DNA of 64,000 nt from Flavobacterium johnsoniae (GCF_030388325.1 NZ_CP103794.1:1364001-1428000); one strand, 5' to 3'; positions 19,667 to 29,046 are shown, numbered from the stretch's first letter. The notes: generated by a model not told the origin, from the sequence alone. Translations and numbers: made by a program.

Positions 19667-21256
19667 ATGCGAAATTTTACTTTTTCTACTATTATTATTG
19701 CGATTAGCTTTTTGATGTTTTCGTTTAACTCATTTCCTGAGAAAACTAAAATGAAAGAAACAGCTAAAAATGCTTTTATTATTACGATAGACGCAACTTC
19801 TATAAATGCGTTTTTTAAAAAATATCCTAAACTAAAAAAGTATCAGAAAGAGGTTGAAGATGTTTACAAAGCAAAACAATACAAATCTATTTGGTATGAT
19901 GATGATAAGATAACCGAATTTGGGGCATTATTATACCAGAAAGTAAACGTGCTGAAAGATCAGGGAATAGACAGTAAGATGCCTTATAAAGAAATAATCG
20001 ATCAAGCCTTTAACGAAAGCGATAATATTGATCCGCCGCAGATGGATACAGAACTTCTGCTTACAAGTATGTACATTTTTTATGCGAGTAATGTTTATTC
20101 TGGTGTAGATCCTGCAACTTTAAAAAAAATAGGTTGGTATTTGCCTGCTAAAAGTATTTCGTATTCTAAAATTTTAGATTCTTTAATTGTCGATACAAAC
20201 AGATTGAATGAAGATGACAATCTTTTATTTAGCCAATATTACAAATTGAAAGATGCTTTAAAAAAATATCGCAAAATAGAAACCGATAATCTTTGGCAAA
20301 AAATAACAATAGATAGCGCAACCTTTAAAGAATTAAGACCCGATGACACAGCCGTGGCGATTAAGCAAATTAGAAATCGTTTGTATGTTACGGGAGATTT
20401 GAAGCAGGATTCTAAAAGCAATGTTTATGATGAAGAACTGATGGCTGGAATTTTAAATTATAAAAAAAGATATAATCTAAAATTGAATTATGTTATAACG
20501 AGAGATCATATCAATCAGTTTAACGAGCCAATTAGCAAGAGAATAAAAACGATAATGCTGAATATGGAAAGATGCAGATGGATTCCGACCAATTTGTCTA
20601 AAGCAAGTGAATATGTAATGGTTAATATTCCGTCGTTTAGAATGTTTTATGTGAAAGATGGACAATACGCACTCGTTTCGGATATTTTTGTCGGCAATAG
20701 ATTGAGCGAAACTGTGATATTTAGCGGTATGATGGATCGAATCGTTTTTAGTCCGTATTGGTATGTGCCGAACAGCATTATTCAAAATGAATTAAAACTA
20801 CAGATGGCAAGAGATAAAAACTATCTGGCAGAAAATAATATGGAATGGAATGGAGGCAAAGTGAGACAAAAACCTGGCCCTAAAAATTCATTAGGATTGG
20901 TGAAATTTATGTTTCCAAATCCGAATGATATTTACATGCATGATACGCCTGCAAAAAGTTTGTTCGAGTTTGAAAAACGTACTTTTAGTCATGGATGCAT
21001 AAATGTAAAAGAAGCAAAGAATCTTGCGCTAGCGATTTTAAAAGACGATCCAGATTGGCCAGCAGATAAAATTGACAAAGCGATGAGTGGCGAAAAAGAA
21101 ACAACTTGTATGCTTAAAAATAAAATTCCGGTTTATATTGGCTATTTTACAGCTTGGGTTCAGGATAATGGTGAAGTTAATTTTTTTCCAGACGTTTACG
21201 ATAGAGATGAAAGTTTAGATAAACTTCTTTATTCTGATGCTGTAACAATGAATTGA
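19667..21256 (+). CDS. L,D-transpeptidase of the YcbB type
   Basis: A 529-residue exported enzyme that makes 3-3 peptidoglycan cross-links or attaches peptides to the wall. A signal segment at the N-terminus (TIIIAISFLMFSFNSF) is followed by a scaffold domain (YKAKQYKSIWYDDDKITEFG), a peptidoglycan-binding-like region (ELMAGILNYKKRYNLKLNYV, then MLNMERCRWIP) and a YkuD catalytic domain with SHGCINVKEA; Cys444 is the nucleophile. ATG 19667 is chosen over an upstream alternative because it precedes the signal sequence directly. Monocistronic with its own terminator. Confidence 0.92.
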   Translation: MRNFTFSTIIIAISFLMFSFNSFPEKTKMKETAKNAFIITIDATSINAFFKKYPKLKKYQKEVEDVYKAKQYKSIWYDDDKITEFGALLYQKVNVLKDQGIDSKMPYKEIIDQAFNESDNIDPPQMDTELLLTSMYIFYASNVYSGVDPATLKKIGWYLPAKSISYSKILDSLIVDTNRLNEDDNLLFSQYYKLKDALKKYRKIETDNLWQKITIDSATFKELRPDDTAVAIKQIRNRLYVTGDLKQDSKSNVYDEELMAGILNYKKRYNLKLNYVITRDHINQFNEPISKRIKTIMLNMERCRWIPTNLSKASEYVMVNIPSFRMFYVKDGQYALVSDIFVGNRLSETVIFSGMMDRIVFSPYWYVPNSIIQNELKLQMARDKNYLAENNMEWNGGKVRQKPGPKNSLGLVKFMFPNPNDIYMHDTPAKSLFEFEKRTFSHGCINVKEAKNLALAILKDDPDWPADKIDKAMSGEKETTCMLKNKIPVYIGYFTAWVQDNGEVNFFPDVYDRDESLDKLLYSDAVTMN

Positions 21257-21261
21257 AAATA

Positions 21262-21306
21262 AAAGCCCGGCAGACTTAACTGAAATCTGCCGGGCTTCTT
21301 AAAAAA
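21262..21306 (+). terminator. rho-independent terminator
   Basis: Stem AAGCCCGGCAGA/TCTGCCGGGCTT around a short loop, A run before and interrupted T run after; it lies between convergent genes. The GC-rich stem stands out in this AT-rich DNA. Confidence 0.85.
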
Positions 21307-21321
21307 AAATGGTCTACAAGC

Positions 21322-23751
21322 TTATTCGTATTTTAAATATTTTAAAACGTCAATTTTAGTTACTTGATATGCCTTTGTTAGTACAATTATTAATGTTAGA
21401 ATTACTAAAGAAATAAGTGCGACTGTAAACGGCACAACAGAAATATTAATTCTGAAAGCAAAATCCTCAAGCCATTTTTGCAATAAAATATAAGCAGGTA
21501 CTATTCCGATAGCGAATCCCATAAAACAGAAAACGATATATTGTTTCGACAATTCTTTTAGCAAAATATCTGTTTCCGCACCCAGCGTTTTTCTAATTGC
21601 AATTTCTTTCAATCTTCTCTCCATCGAAAATGATGCCAAAGCGAACAATCCGAACACAGCAATTATAATTACAACTAAATTTAAGATAAAAAATAGGTTT
21701 TTTTGTTTGATTTGTTCTTCATAAGTTCTTGCAAATCCTTTGTTAACAAATTCGTAATCAAAAGGATAGTCTGGATTTACATTTTTCTCCCAATAAGATT
21801 TCAATTTTTCTAACGTTTCTGTTAAATTATTTGGAGAAACCTTTACGAGCACATTATTAAAGTTATTCCACTTTAAAGTTTTCAAGTTGATAAAAACCAT
21901 TGGAGGTATTTTATTTTGAAGTCCCATTAAATTGAAATCTTTTACAACTCCTACAATTTTAAATTTTAAATTTCCTTTTTCATTTCCCCAGCCAGAACTT
22001 ATAATAGTATTTACAGGATTTTTAAGCCCTAAATTTTTAACTAAAGCTTCATTTACAAGCCAATTTTCTATAGTGTCAGATGCAAATTGTGGAGACAAAT
22101 CTCGACCTTCAACAATTTTAATTTTCATCATATCCAAAAAGCCAAAATCCATTTCGATGTTTTTAGGCTGTACAAAAATGCCTTTGTGAGAGAATCCAGA
22201 ACTTGAACCGCTGTTGTTTCCAAAAGTACCTGCAAAAGTAGAAACCTCTACAACTCCAGATATTTTCTGTATTTCTTGTTTAGCGGTTAAATATTCTTGC
22301 GTTCTTTTGCTTCTGTCTGGGGTATTAAAAGGAATCGAAATTACCTGATCACCTTTAAAACCAAGATCTTTATTTATCATATAATCTACTTGCGAATTTA
22401 CAATTAGCGCGCCGATGATAAAGAATGCTGCGATTCCGAATTGAAAAATAAGCATAGAGTTACGAATCCAGATACCGCTTTTGCTCCTAGAAAAATTACC
22501 TTTTAAAACTTTTAAAGTTTCGAAATTTGAGATATAAATGGCAGGGAAAATACCAGCAAGAATGATTACTAATCCAAATATAAAAATGAGCTGCAGGTAA
22601 AATTCACTGCCATTCATAGTCAAATTTTTCTTTAAAAATGTATTGTAATATGGTAAAGAAAGTTCGACAATTGCCAAGGCAAACAAAATCGCTAGCGTAA
22701 CAATTATAGCAGTTTCAAAAATAAATTGTCTAACAATTTGATTTTTTGAAGCTCCGACAATTTTACGAACTCCAACTTCTTTAGCACGTTTGATTGCCGA
22801 TGCAGTTGCTAGATTAATATAGTTAACCAATGATAAAACTAAAATAAGGATAGATAAACCAGCCATGATGTATAATAGCTTCAAATTACCAATTCCTTCA
22901 GGAAAATTTTGACCATTAGAGCTTTTTGTACCATGTAAACGAGCTGTTTTTAATTGGTCAATAATAACTGTAATTTCACCATTTTCTTTTACATATTGCT
23001 CTACCGTTTGTCCATTTTCTTTGGCATCTTTTACTGTTCGGTTTACAAAATTTACATTTTGCATTTTCTTTAAAACAGCATCTGGATCTGCACCGTCTTT
23101 AATTTTTACTAATAAACCGTAATTGAAATTTCCCCAGCTATTTGCGTCGCTTTCTCTTTTGATACCGCTAAAAACATAAGATGGTTCAATAGATGAAGGT
23201 TCTGTAATATGATAAATAGCCTTTACAGTGAAAGTTAAGCTATTGAATGATATAGATTTACCGATAGGATTCTCATCCTTAAAAAGAAGTTTTGCTTGTA
23301 AATCAGAAATAGCAACACTGTTTTTTTCTTTTAGAATGTTTTGCTTTGCACCATTTACGATTTCAAAAGGAAAGAAGTCAAAGAAATTCTCATCTGAAAT
23401 CATGATATCTTTCACAAGTAATTTTCGTCCTTGATATTTGATGATATCTTCGTCATACCAACTATTAAAAAAGCACACTTTTTCTATTTCCGGAATAGTA
23501 GTTTTACAAGTTTCTCCAAACGGAATCGAATTTGATGCCCAAGTATCTCCAGTGGCTCCAATTTTATTTAAGACTTGATAAATCTTTTCTTTTCCAGGGT
23601 TCCATTGATCATAAGAGTGTTCGTTGTTCCAATAAAGAATGGCGAAAATAACAGATGCAATTCCGATGCTTAATCCAAGAACATTTAGAAGAGAAAAAAG
23701 TTTGCTCTGTTTTAAATGATAAATAAATATTTTAAACCAGTTAAAAATCAT
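21322..23751 (-). CDS. ABC transporter permease, MacB/FtsX type
   Basis: An 809-residue permease with two MacB-like modules. TM1 follows an amphipathic start (FKIFIYHLKQSKLFSLLNVLGLSIG), then a periplasmic MacB_PCD domain, three helices of the first FtsX domain (IMAGLSILILVLSLVNYINL, KRAKEVGVRKIVGASKNQIV), a second periplasmic domain and a second FtsX domain with MERRLKEIAIRKTLGAETDI. These permeases use ATP hydrolysis to move periplasmic substrates or change envelope state. Partners are the ATPase and the adaptor upstream on the same strand. The substrate is unknown. Confidence 0.92.
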   Translation of the reverse strand: MIFNWFKIFIYHLKQSKLFSLLNVLGLSIGIASVIFAILYWNNEHSYDQWNPGKEKIYQVLNKIGATGDTWASNSIPFGETCKTTIPEIEKVCFFNSWYDEDIIKYQGRKLLVKDIMISDENFFDFFPFEIVNGAKQNILKEKNSVAISDLQAKLLFKDENPIGKSISFNSLTFTVKAIYHITEPSSIEPSYVFSGIKRESDANSWGNFNYGLLVKIKDGADPDAVLKKMQNVNFVNRTVKDAKENGQTVEQYVKENGEITVIIDQLKTARLHGTKSSNGQNFPEGIGNLKLLYIMAGLSILILVLSLVNYINLATASAIKRAKEVGVRKIVGASKNQIVRQFIFETAIIVTLAILFALAIVELSLPYYNTFLKKNLTMNGSEFYLQLIFIFGLVIILAGIFPAIYISNFETLKVLKGNFSRSKSGIWIRNSMLIFQFGIAAFFIIGALIVNSQVDYMINKDLGFKGDQVISIPFNTPDRSKRTQEYLTAKQEIQKISGVVEVSTFAGTFGNNSGSSSGFSHKGIFVQPKNIEMDFGFLDMMKIKIVEGRDLSPQFASDTIENWLVNEALVKNLGLKNPVNTIISSGWGNEKGNLKFKIVGVVKDFNLMGLQNKIPPMVFINLKTLKWNNFNNVLVKVSPNNLTETLEKLKSYWEKNVNPDYPFDYEFVNKGFARTYEEQIKQKNLFFILNLVVIIIAVFGLFALASFSMERRLKEIAIRKTLGAETDILLKELSKQYIVFCFMGFAIGIVPAYILLQKWLEDFAFRINISVVPFTVALISLVILTLIIVLTKAYQVTKIDVLKYLKYE

Positions 23752-23796
23752 GGTGTTTGTTTTTAGTTAAATGAGTTTTAAATTGTAAAGATTTTT

Positions 23797-23868
23797 TTAA
23801 AGCATTGTAAAAATTTTGCAGACAAATTCTACCAGAACTACGAGTGCAGTAACAATAATTTTAATCAT
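23797..23868 (-). CDS. possible 23-residue hydrophobic peptide
   Basis: A short frame, MIKIIVTALVVLVEFVCKIF and then TML, lies in the 124-bp gap between the ATPase stop and the permease start, with ATG only 8 bp beyond the ATPase stop and AAAGAA just before it. Its composition is that of one membrane helix with a Lys near each end. It could be a small transporter subunit or chance; only conservation would decide. Confidence 0.3.
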   Translation of the reverse strand: MIKIIVTALVVLVEFVCKIFTML

Positions 23869-23875
23869 GATTTCT

Positions 23876-24583
23876 TTATTTAGCGTCCATAAAAACATCA
23901 ACATTTCTCTGATTTAATTTCTCAGAAAATATAACTCCGTCTTTCATATGAATCGTTCTTTGCGAAAAAGAAGCATCATAATCAGAGTGGGTAACCATCA
24001 AGATTGTAGCGCCTTTAGCGTGCAAATCGGTTAAAAGTTCCATTACTTCATTACCGTTTTTACTATCTAAGTTTCCAGTAGGCTCATCGGCAAGAATAAT
24101 TTTCGGATCATTTACTAAAGCTCTTGCAACGGCAACTCTTTGCTGTTGTCCTCCAGAAAGCTGTTGCGGAAAATGTTTCAAACGATGAGAAATATTTAAT
24201 TTTTCTGCAATGGCTTCAATTTTCTGTTTTCTTTCAGAAGCTTTTACGTTGTTATAAAGAAGAGGCAATTCGATATTATCGTAAACAGAAAGCTCGTCGA
24301 TTAGGTTGAAGTTTTGAAAAATAAAACCAATGTTTTCTTTTCTCACTTGCGCTCTTCCTTTTTCTTTAAGACCAATCATTTCTTGATCTAACAATTTATA
24401 ACTTCCGTCGTTTGCACTATCTAGAAGTCCGATGATATTCAGTAAAGTCGATTTTCCGCAGCCAGAAGGTCCCATAATAGTTAAAAAATCTCCTTTTTTA
24501 ATTTCTAAATTGATTCCGCTCAAAGCAGCAGTTTCTATTTCTTCTGTTCTAAAAACTTTGGTTAAATTCTGAATTGTGATCAT
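23876..24583 (-). CDS. ABC transporter ATPase, MacB/LolD type
   Basis: A 235-residue ATPase that powers the adjacent permease. Walker A GPSGCGKST (38-46), Q-loop FIFQNFNLID, signature LSGGQQQRVAVARAL, Walker B KIILADEPTGNLD and the H-loop VTHSD are all present. The ALSGINLEIKKGDFLTIMGP start is typical of the MacB/LolD group. It follows the adaptor gene by 146 bp that hold an inverted repeat, so the two may be on one transcript. Confidence 0.95.
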   Translation of the reverse strand: MITIQNLTKVFRTEEIETAALSGINLEIKKGDFLTIMGPSGCGKSTLLNIIGLLDSANDGSYKLLDQEMIGLKEKGRAQVRKENIGFIFQNFNLIDELSVYDNIELPLLYNNVKASERKQKIEAIAEKLNISHRLKHFPQQLSGGQQQRVAVARALVNDPKIILADEPTGNLDSKNGNEVMELLTDLHAKGATILMVTHSDYDASFSQRTIHMKDGVIFSEKLNQRNVDVFMDAK

Positions 24584-24663
24584 AATTTTTTAAGGTTTTG
24601 AAATGTTATTAAAAACGTTTTTTGATTGATGATTGAAACGATGATTGTGTTTTTTTGTTTTTG

Positions 24664-24729
24664 TTTGTTTCAGGTTTCAAGTTTCAGGTTGTTCGGTGCG
24701 CTAACCTGAAACCTGAAACTTGAAACAAA
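24664..24729. repeat. inverted repeat of CAGGTTTCAAGTTTCAGG words
   Basis: Left arm about 24664-24690 and right arm about 24703-24729 are built from gtttcaggtttcaagtttca and its reverse complement, with the internal words permuted. It lies between the adaptor and ATPase genes and ends at the adaptor stop codon. Confidence 0.8.
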
Positions 24730-25974
24730 TTATTCTTTTATAAGCGAAAGCTCTTCAATATCTTTATAGTCAGAATAAGAAGAAGTTATCACAGATTCGC
24801 CTTCTTTTAATCCTTCAAGAACTTCATAATAAGAAGGATTTTCGCGTCCTAATTTTATATTTCTTCGTTCGGCTTTATTTCCTTTTACTACAAAAATCCA
24901 TTTTCCTGCCGCTTCTTGATTAAAAGTTCCTCTCGGAATTACAAGTGTTTTGTTTTTTTCAGACAAAATCAGTTTTACGCCAAAGCTAAGTCCGTCTTGT
25001 AAAACAATATTTTCTTTTGATGTGAAAGCCAACTCTACTGTAAAATGTCCGCTTTTTACTTCTGGAATTACTTTTGTAACTACAACTTCCAGATTTTTTC
25101 CTTTAAATTCAACTTGACCTTTTAAGCCTTCTCTAATTTTTTCTAAGTAAAATTCATCAACTTCAGCGGCTAATTTGTAACCTTTATTAGAATCAATTTT
25201 ACCGATGCTTGCTCCAGCTTGAAAAGATTTTCCTAAAACAGGTTCAAAAGAAGTCAATCTTCCCGTTTCTGGCGCTGTAATCAAAAAGTTCTTTTTGTTA
25301 TTTCTTAGAATATCCAAGCTTTTTTCCATAGTTTGAATGGATCGGTTAATTTGAGAAATCTGAACTTGATTGCTTTGTTTTTCTTTCTGAACACTTTGCA
25401 AAATCGTTCTTTTTCTTTCTTCCTGAAAACGAAGACTTTCTTTAAAAGTATTCCAATCATTTTTAGAAATCACGTCTTTTTCGTAAAGTTTGGCGTTCAT
25501 GTCATATAATCTTTTGGCATCATTATAATCGTGTTCGATTAAAACCAAATCTTTAGTCAAGTTTAATTCTTGATTTCTGATGTTTAATTTTCCTGTATTT
25601 AAGTTGTTGATTTGCTCAATTATAGCAGTTTCTTGAGTCAAATAATTTAATTCTGTATTTGGGTTGTATAAACGAGCCAACGACTGTCCTTTAGTAACCA
25701 TTGCGCCATTTTCTACAAAAATTTCTTTTACAGAACCGCCTTCAGTAACATTTACCAGCATAACATTCAATGGCTCAACTTTTGCCTGAAAAACTACAAA
25801 ATCTTCAAAAAAGGCTTTTTCTGCTTTTTGAATTACCAATTCATCAGCTTTTACATTTAAAGTTCTTTTTGAATTGAAAGCAAAAGCCACGATAACAACC
25901 AAAACTAAAAAAACAGCAATTGCTATTGTGAGATATCTAATTTTTTTATTTTTACGAGGAATTATCTTGTCCAT
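24730..25974 (-). CDS. HlyD-type periplasmic adaptor of the MacB-like exporter
   Basis: A 414-residue membrane-fusion protein. A basic N-terminus and one helix (YLTIAIAVFLVLVVIVAFAF) precede a lipoyl half (VNVTEGGSVKEIFVENGAMVTKGQSLARL), a long coiled-coil hairpin (about 105-215, rich in Q/N/K/E), the second lipoyl half (LITAPETGRLTSFEPVLGKSF) and beta-barrel and membrane-proximal domains ending GLKEGESVITSSYSD. It bridges the permease to an outer-membrane channel, which is not encoded nearby. The start lies about 18 bp downstream of the predicted sigma-54 transcription start, so this is probably the first gene of the activated operon. Confidence 0.93.
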   Translation of the reverse strand: MDKIIPRKNKKIRYLTIAIAVFLVLVVIVAFAFNSKRTLNVKADELVIQKAEKAFFEDFVVFQAKVEPLNVMLVNVTEGGSVKEIFVENGAMVTKGQSLARLYNPNTELNYLTQETAIIEQINNLNTGKLNIRNQELNLTKDLVLIEHDYNDAKRLYDMNAKLYEKDVISKNDWNTFKESLRFQEERKRTILQSVQKEKQSNQVQISQINRSIQTMEKSLDILRNNKKNFLITAPETGRLTSFEPVLGKSFQAGASIGKIDSNKGYKLAAEVDEFYLEKIREGLKGQVEFKGKNLEVVVTKVIPEVKSGHFTVELAFTSKENIVLQDGLSFGVKLILSEKNKTLVIPRGTFNQEAAGKWIFVVKGNKAERRNIKLGRENPSYYEVLEGLKEGESVITSSYSDYKDIEELSLIKE

Positions 25975-26002
25975 TTTTTTAATATTTTACTGATAATCAA
26001 TA

Positions 26003-26018
26003 GGTAAATACTGTGCCA
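26003..26018 (-). promoter_or_regulatory. candidate sigma-54 promoter (-24/-12)
   Basis: On the minus strand 26018 to 26003 reads TGGCACAGTATTTACC. Against the sigma-54 consensus TGGCACR-N4-TTGC it matches the whole -24 block and TT of -12, with A in place of G at the -12 GC. Predicted start about 25993, 18 bp before the adaptor ATG. The adjacent divergent gene encodes a sigma-54 activator, which makes the match more credible. Confidence 0.6.
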
Positions 26019-26083
26019 GTAAATTTATTATTTGTAAAGTGTTGATTTTAAAGAAGCTTTCAAAACCACTATAAAAAAGTAGT

Positions 26084-26119
26084 GTTCGATAATGAACAGT
26101 TGACCGTTCGAAACCGAAC
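26084..26119. promoter_or_regulatory. two 14-bp dyads, candidate activator-binding sites
   Basis: GTTCGATAATGAAC (26084-26097) and GTTCGAAACCGAAC (26106-26119) are both inverted repeats with GTTC/GAAC arms, 22 bp centre to centre (two helical turns). They lie about 98 and 120 bp upstream of the predicted sigma-54 start for the adaptor operon and just before the activator gene, the usual place for enhancer sites of NtrC-family regulators. Confidence 0.65.
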
Positions 26120-26132
26120 AAAAAAATACCAC

Positions 26133-27494
26133 ATGAGAAAAAAGCAAGCTCAAATATTAGTTGTTGACGATCAGGAAGAAATTCTTTTTTCGGCAAAAAT
26201 GATTCTCAAAAAGCATTTTGAAACCATTTTTACAACCAACAGTCCAAAAAAAATCATTTCGCTTTTAAGTGAAAATGAAATAAATGTGGTGCTTCTGGAT
26301 ATGAATTACAGAATTGGTTTTGAAGACGGACGCGAAGGAATTCATTGGTTGAAAGAAATTAAAACACTTTCTCCAAATACAATTGTGATTTTGATGACCG
26401 CTTTTGGAAAAATTGAAACCGCCGTAGAAGGCATAAAAATTGGCGCTTTTGATTATGTTTTAAAACCTTGGCATAACGAAAAATTGCTTGAAATTATCGA
26501 AAAAGCCGTTGTGGAAAGCAGAAAAAACAATAAAAAAGCAACAGTCGAAGAAGGTAAAAACGAAAAGAAATATTTCGTCGGAACTTCCGCCAAAATAAAA
26601 CAAGCTTATGCAATAGCTGAAAAAGTGGCCAGAACCGACGCTAACGTTCTGATTTTGGGCGAAAACGGAACAGGAAAATATGTTTTTGCCGAACACATTC
26701 ACCAACATTCAGAAAGAAAAAACCAGCCTTTTGTGCATGTAGATTTAGGTTCGTTAAGCGATAATTTGTTCGAAAGCGAACTTTTTGGTTACGCAAAAGG
26801 AGCTTTTACCGATGCTAAAATCGATACTCCAGGACGTTTTGAAAATGCTTCAAACGGAACTATTTTTTTAGATGAAATCGGAAATATTCCGCTGCATTTA
26901 CAAGCTAAATTATTACACGTTTTACAAACCAAAACCGTAACGCGTTTAGGCGAAAGCAAACCTCGTCCGCTAAATGTTCGTGTTATTGCAGCGACAAACA
27001 GCGACATTAAAACCGAAGTAAAAAATAAAACTTTCCGCGAAGATTTGTTGTATCGAATTAATACAATGGAAATTAATCTTCCCGCTTTACGCGAAAGAAA
27101 AGATGACATTGTTCCGATGGCAAATTTTATTTTAGAAAAGATTGCCGAAAAGTACAATCATGGTCCCGAAACTTCGGGATGGCGTTTTGAGGAAAATGTC
27201 AACTCTTATTTAGAAAAATATCCATGGAAAGGAAATGTCCGAGAAATGGAAAATAAGATAGAACGCGCTCTAATTTTAGCCGAAAATAACACGATTTCGG
27301 TTCTGGATTTAGATATTTTGGACTTCGAAGAAATTCAGGAAAACGATGAAAATCAGTTGTCTGAAATGGAAAAAGGAGCAATCGAAAAAGCGTTGTTCAA
27401 ACATAGCGGAAATATCAGTAAAACTGCCGAAGAATTGGGTTTGTCTCGCGCGGCTTTGTACCGAAGAATAGAAAAATACGATTTAAAGAATTAA
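26133..27494 (+). CDS. sigma-54-dependent response regulator (NtrC family)
   Basis: A 453-residue activator. The receiver domain opens ILVVDDQEEILFS and has the phosphoacceptor Asp56 in VVLLDMNY. The AAA+ domain has a slightly unusual Walker A GENGTGKYVFAEHIH, the sigma-54 contact loop as ELFGYAKGAFTDAK (GAFTDA for GAFTGA), and IFLDEIGNIPLHLQAKLL. A Fis-type HTH ends the protein (SKTAEELGLSRAALYRRIEKY). The frame is open upstream to 26082, but that part overlaps the dyads, and ATG 26133 fits the receiver start. It is divergent from the exporter operon and co-directional with its kinase. Confidence 0.95.
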   Translation: MRKKQAQILVVDDQEEILFSAKMILKKHFETIFTTNSPKKIISLLSENEINVVLLDMNYRIGFEDGREGIHWLKEIKTLSPNTIVILMTAFGKIETAVEGIKIGAFDYVLKPWHNEKLLEIIEKAVVESRKNNKKATVEEGKNEKKYFVGTSAKIKQAYAIAEKVARTDANVLILGENGTGKYVFAEHIHQHSERKNQPFVHVDLGSLSDNLFESELFGYAKGAFTDAKIDTPGRFENASNGTIFLDEIGNIPLHLQAKLLHVLQTKTVTRLGESKPRPLNVRVIAATNSDIKTEVKNKTFREDLLYRINTMEINLPALRERKDDIVPMANFILEKIAEKYNHGPETSGWRFEENVNSYLEKYPWKGNVREMENKIERALILAENNTISVLDLDILDFEEIQENDENQLSEMEKGAIEKALFKHSGNISKTAEELGLSRAALYRRIEKYDLKN

Positions 27495-27506
27495 AATCAA
27501 GAATAA

Positions 27507-27575
27507 TTTTGCCACAGATTAAAAGATTAAAAAAGATTTTTATTCAAATCTGTGAAAATCCTTTTAATCTGTGGC
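27507..27575. repeat. CCACAGATT inverted repeat
   Basis: Arms ttttgccacagattaaaa (27507-27524) and ttttaatctgtggc (27562-27575) are inverted, with inner attcaaatctgtgaaaatcc. It separates the activator and kinase genes. Same family as the inner palindrome at 5135-5206. Confidence 0.85.
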
Positions 27576-27590
27576 GAGAAAAAACAAATA

Positions 27591-28916
27591 ATGAGGAATT
27601 GGAAGTTTTATAACGCTTTATTCGTAAGAGTTGTGTTTATCATGGCGCTTTTTCTTTGCAGTGCTTTGCTGTTTTATAAAGGATTTCGATACAACGCTAT
27701 TTTGGTTGGCGTTTTTGTTCTGATTTTTCTTTTTGAAATGTATTTTTTTGTCAAAAATCAACTTTTGTTTTATGACAAAACGATAAACTCTATTTTGCAT
27801 AACGACTTTTCTACACACTTTCCAGAAGAGCATAAAAAAGATAATTTTAATAGTTTGTACCTTTTGTACGATACCTTAAAAGTTCAAAAACAAGAACAGA
27901 CTTCTAAAGAATTAATTTATCGTTCGATATTGAACAGTATTGATACAGCGGCTTTGATTCTGGAAAAAGAAAATGACAATTGGTCTATTTTTATAATGAA
28001 TGATTGTTTTTCGAATCTCTTTAAAGTGCCGAAAGTAACACACTGGAAATACCTTAAAAATTACCTTCCTGCACTTTGTAATGAAATTGAAAATATTGAT
28101 TTTGCTGAGGTTAAAACGGCTATTTCTATAAAAATTGAAGATCAGGATTTGCAGACATTTATGCTTCAAACTTCGCATACGCAAACCTACAACAAAGAAT
28201 ATTTTATTATTTTATTGGATAGTATTCAACGTGTTATTGAGAAGAAAGAAAAAGAAGCTTGGATTAATTTGATGAAAATTATATCGCATGAATTAATGAA
28301 TTCTTTAACGCCAATCCGTGCGCTTTCGCAGAATTTGCTCCATATTGTAGATCAAGAACAATTAGAAGAAGATGATTTTGAAGATATCAAAAGTAGTATT
28401 TCAACTATCATAAATCGAAGCGATCATTTGCAGGTTTTTGTTGAGAATTACAGAAAATTGGCGATGCTTCCGACACCAAATAAACAAATGACGCCAATTA
28501 AGGCATTGTTTGAAGATTGTCTTCGAATTATGAATCCGATTTTGAAACAAGAAGGAATTGAATTGTTTAACGAAATTCATAGTTCGCGCTCGATTTCAAT
28601 TGATAAAAATCAGATGGAACAGGTAATTATTAATTTGATTACCAATAGTATTCACGCTTTAAAAGAAAAAGAAGAAAAGAAATTAATCATTTCAAGTTAT
28701 ACCGAAAATAACCGCTTTTTTATTGTGATTTCAGATAACGGAAAAGGTGTAGATGCTGAAATTAGAGATAAAGTTTTCTTGCCTTTTTTCACGACCAGAA
28801 AAGATGGCGCTGGAATCGGATTAACGCTTTCTAAAAATATTATTGAAGCACATGGAGGATATTTAAGTTACCAAACCGATGAAGATCAAACGAGTTTTGT
28901 GATTTGTTTGATTTGA
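27591..28916 (+). CDS. sensor histidine kinase (NtrB-like)
   Basis: A 441-residue membrane kinase, presumed partner of the sigma-54 regulator 96 bp upstream. Two helices at the N-terminus (VVFIMALFLCSALLFY, AILVGVFVLIFLFEMYFFV) are followed by a PAS-like region and a HisKA domain with the H-box IISHELMNSLTPIRALSQN. HATPase motifs are NLITNSIHALKEK (N-box), ISDNGKGVD (G1), FFTTRKDGAGIGLTLS (F/G2). There is almost no periplasmic loop, so sensing may be within the membrane or cytoplasm. ATG 27591 is chosen; a GTG further up lies inside the repeat. Confidence 0.94.
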   Translation: MRNWKFYNALFVRVVFIMALFLCSALLFYKGFRYNAILVGVFVLIFLFEMYFFVKNQLLFYDKTINSILHNDFSTHFPEEHKKDNFNSLYLLYDTLKVQKQEQTSKELIYRSILNSIDTAALILEKENDNWSIFIMNDCFSNLFKVPKVTHWKYLKNYLPALCNEIENIDFAEVKTAISIKIEDQDLQTFMLQTSHTQTYNKEYFIILLDSIQRVIEKKEKEAWINLMKIISHELMNSLTPIRALSQNLLHIVDQEQLEEDDFEDIKSSISTIINRSDHLQVFVENYRKLAMLPTPNKQMTPIKALFEDCLRIMNPILKQEGIELFNEIHSSRSISIDKNQMEQVIINLITNSIHALKEKEEKKLIISSYTENNRFFIVISDNGKGVDAEIRDKVFLPFFTTRKDGAGIGLTLSKNIIEAHGGYLSYQTDEDQTSFVICLI

Positions 28917-28941
28917 TTTGTAGTCGATTAGTACACGTATT

Positions 28942-29046
28942 TTTGTCATTCCGAGGAACGAGGAATCTTCGTAAGTAGCTCGACAAAGATTTTTATATAC
29001 GTTGTAGATTAATATTGCGGAGATTCCTCGTTCCTCGGAATGACAA
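28942..29046. repeat. inverted repeat, GTCATTCCGAGGAACGAGG family, copy 2
   Basis: Left arm 28942-28968, right arm 29021-29046; arms are identical to those at 3942-4047, while the 52-bp spacer differs except for a CTCGACAAAG word. It lies between convergent genes. Confidence 0.9.

Noticed and set aside
27552..27590. Earlier GTG start for the histidine kinase
   Set aside because: The added codons lie in the right arm of a CCACAGATT repeat and encode nothing kinase-like; ATG 27591 starts a normal N-terminus.
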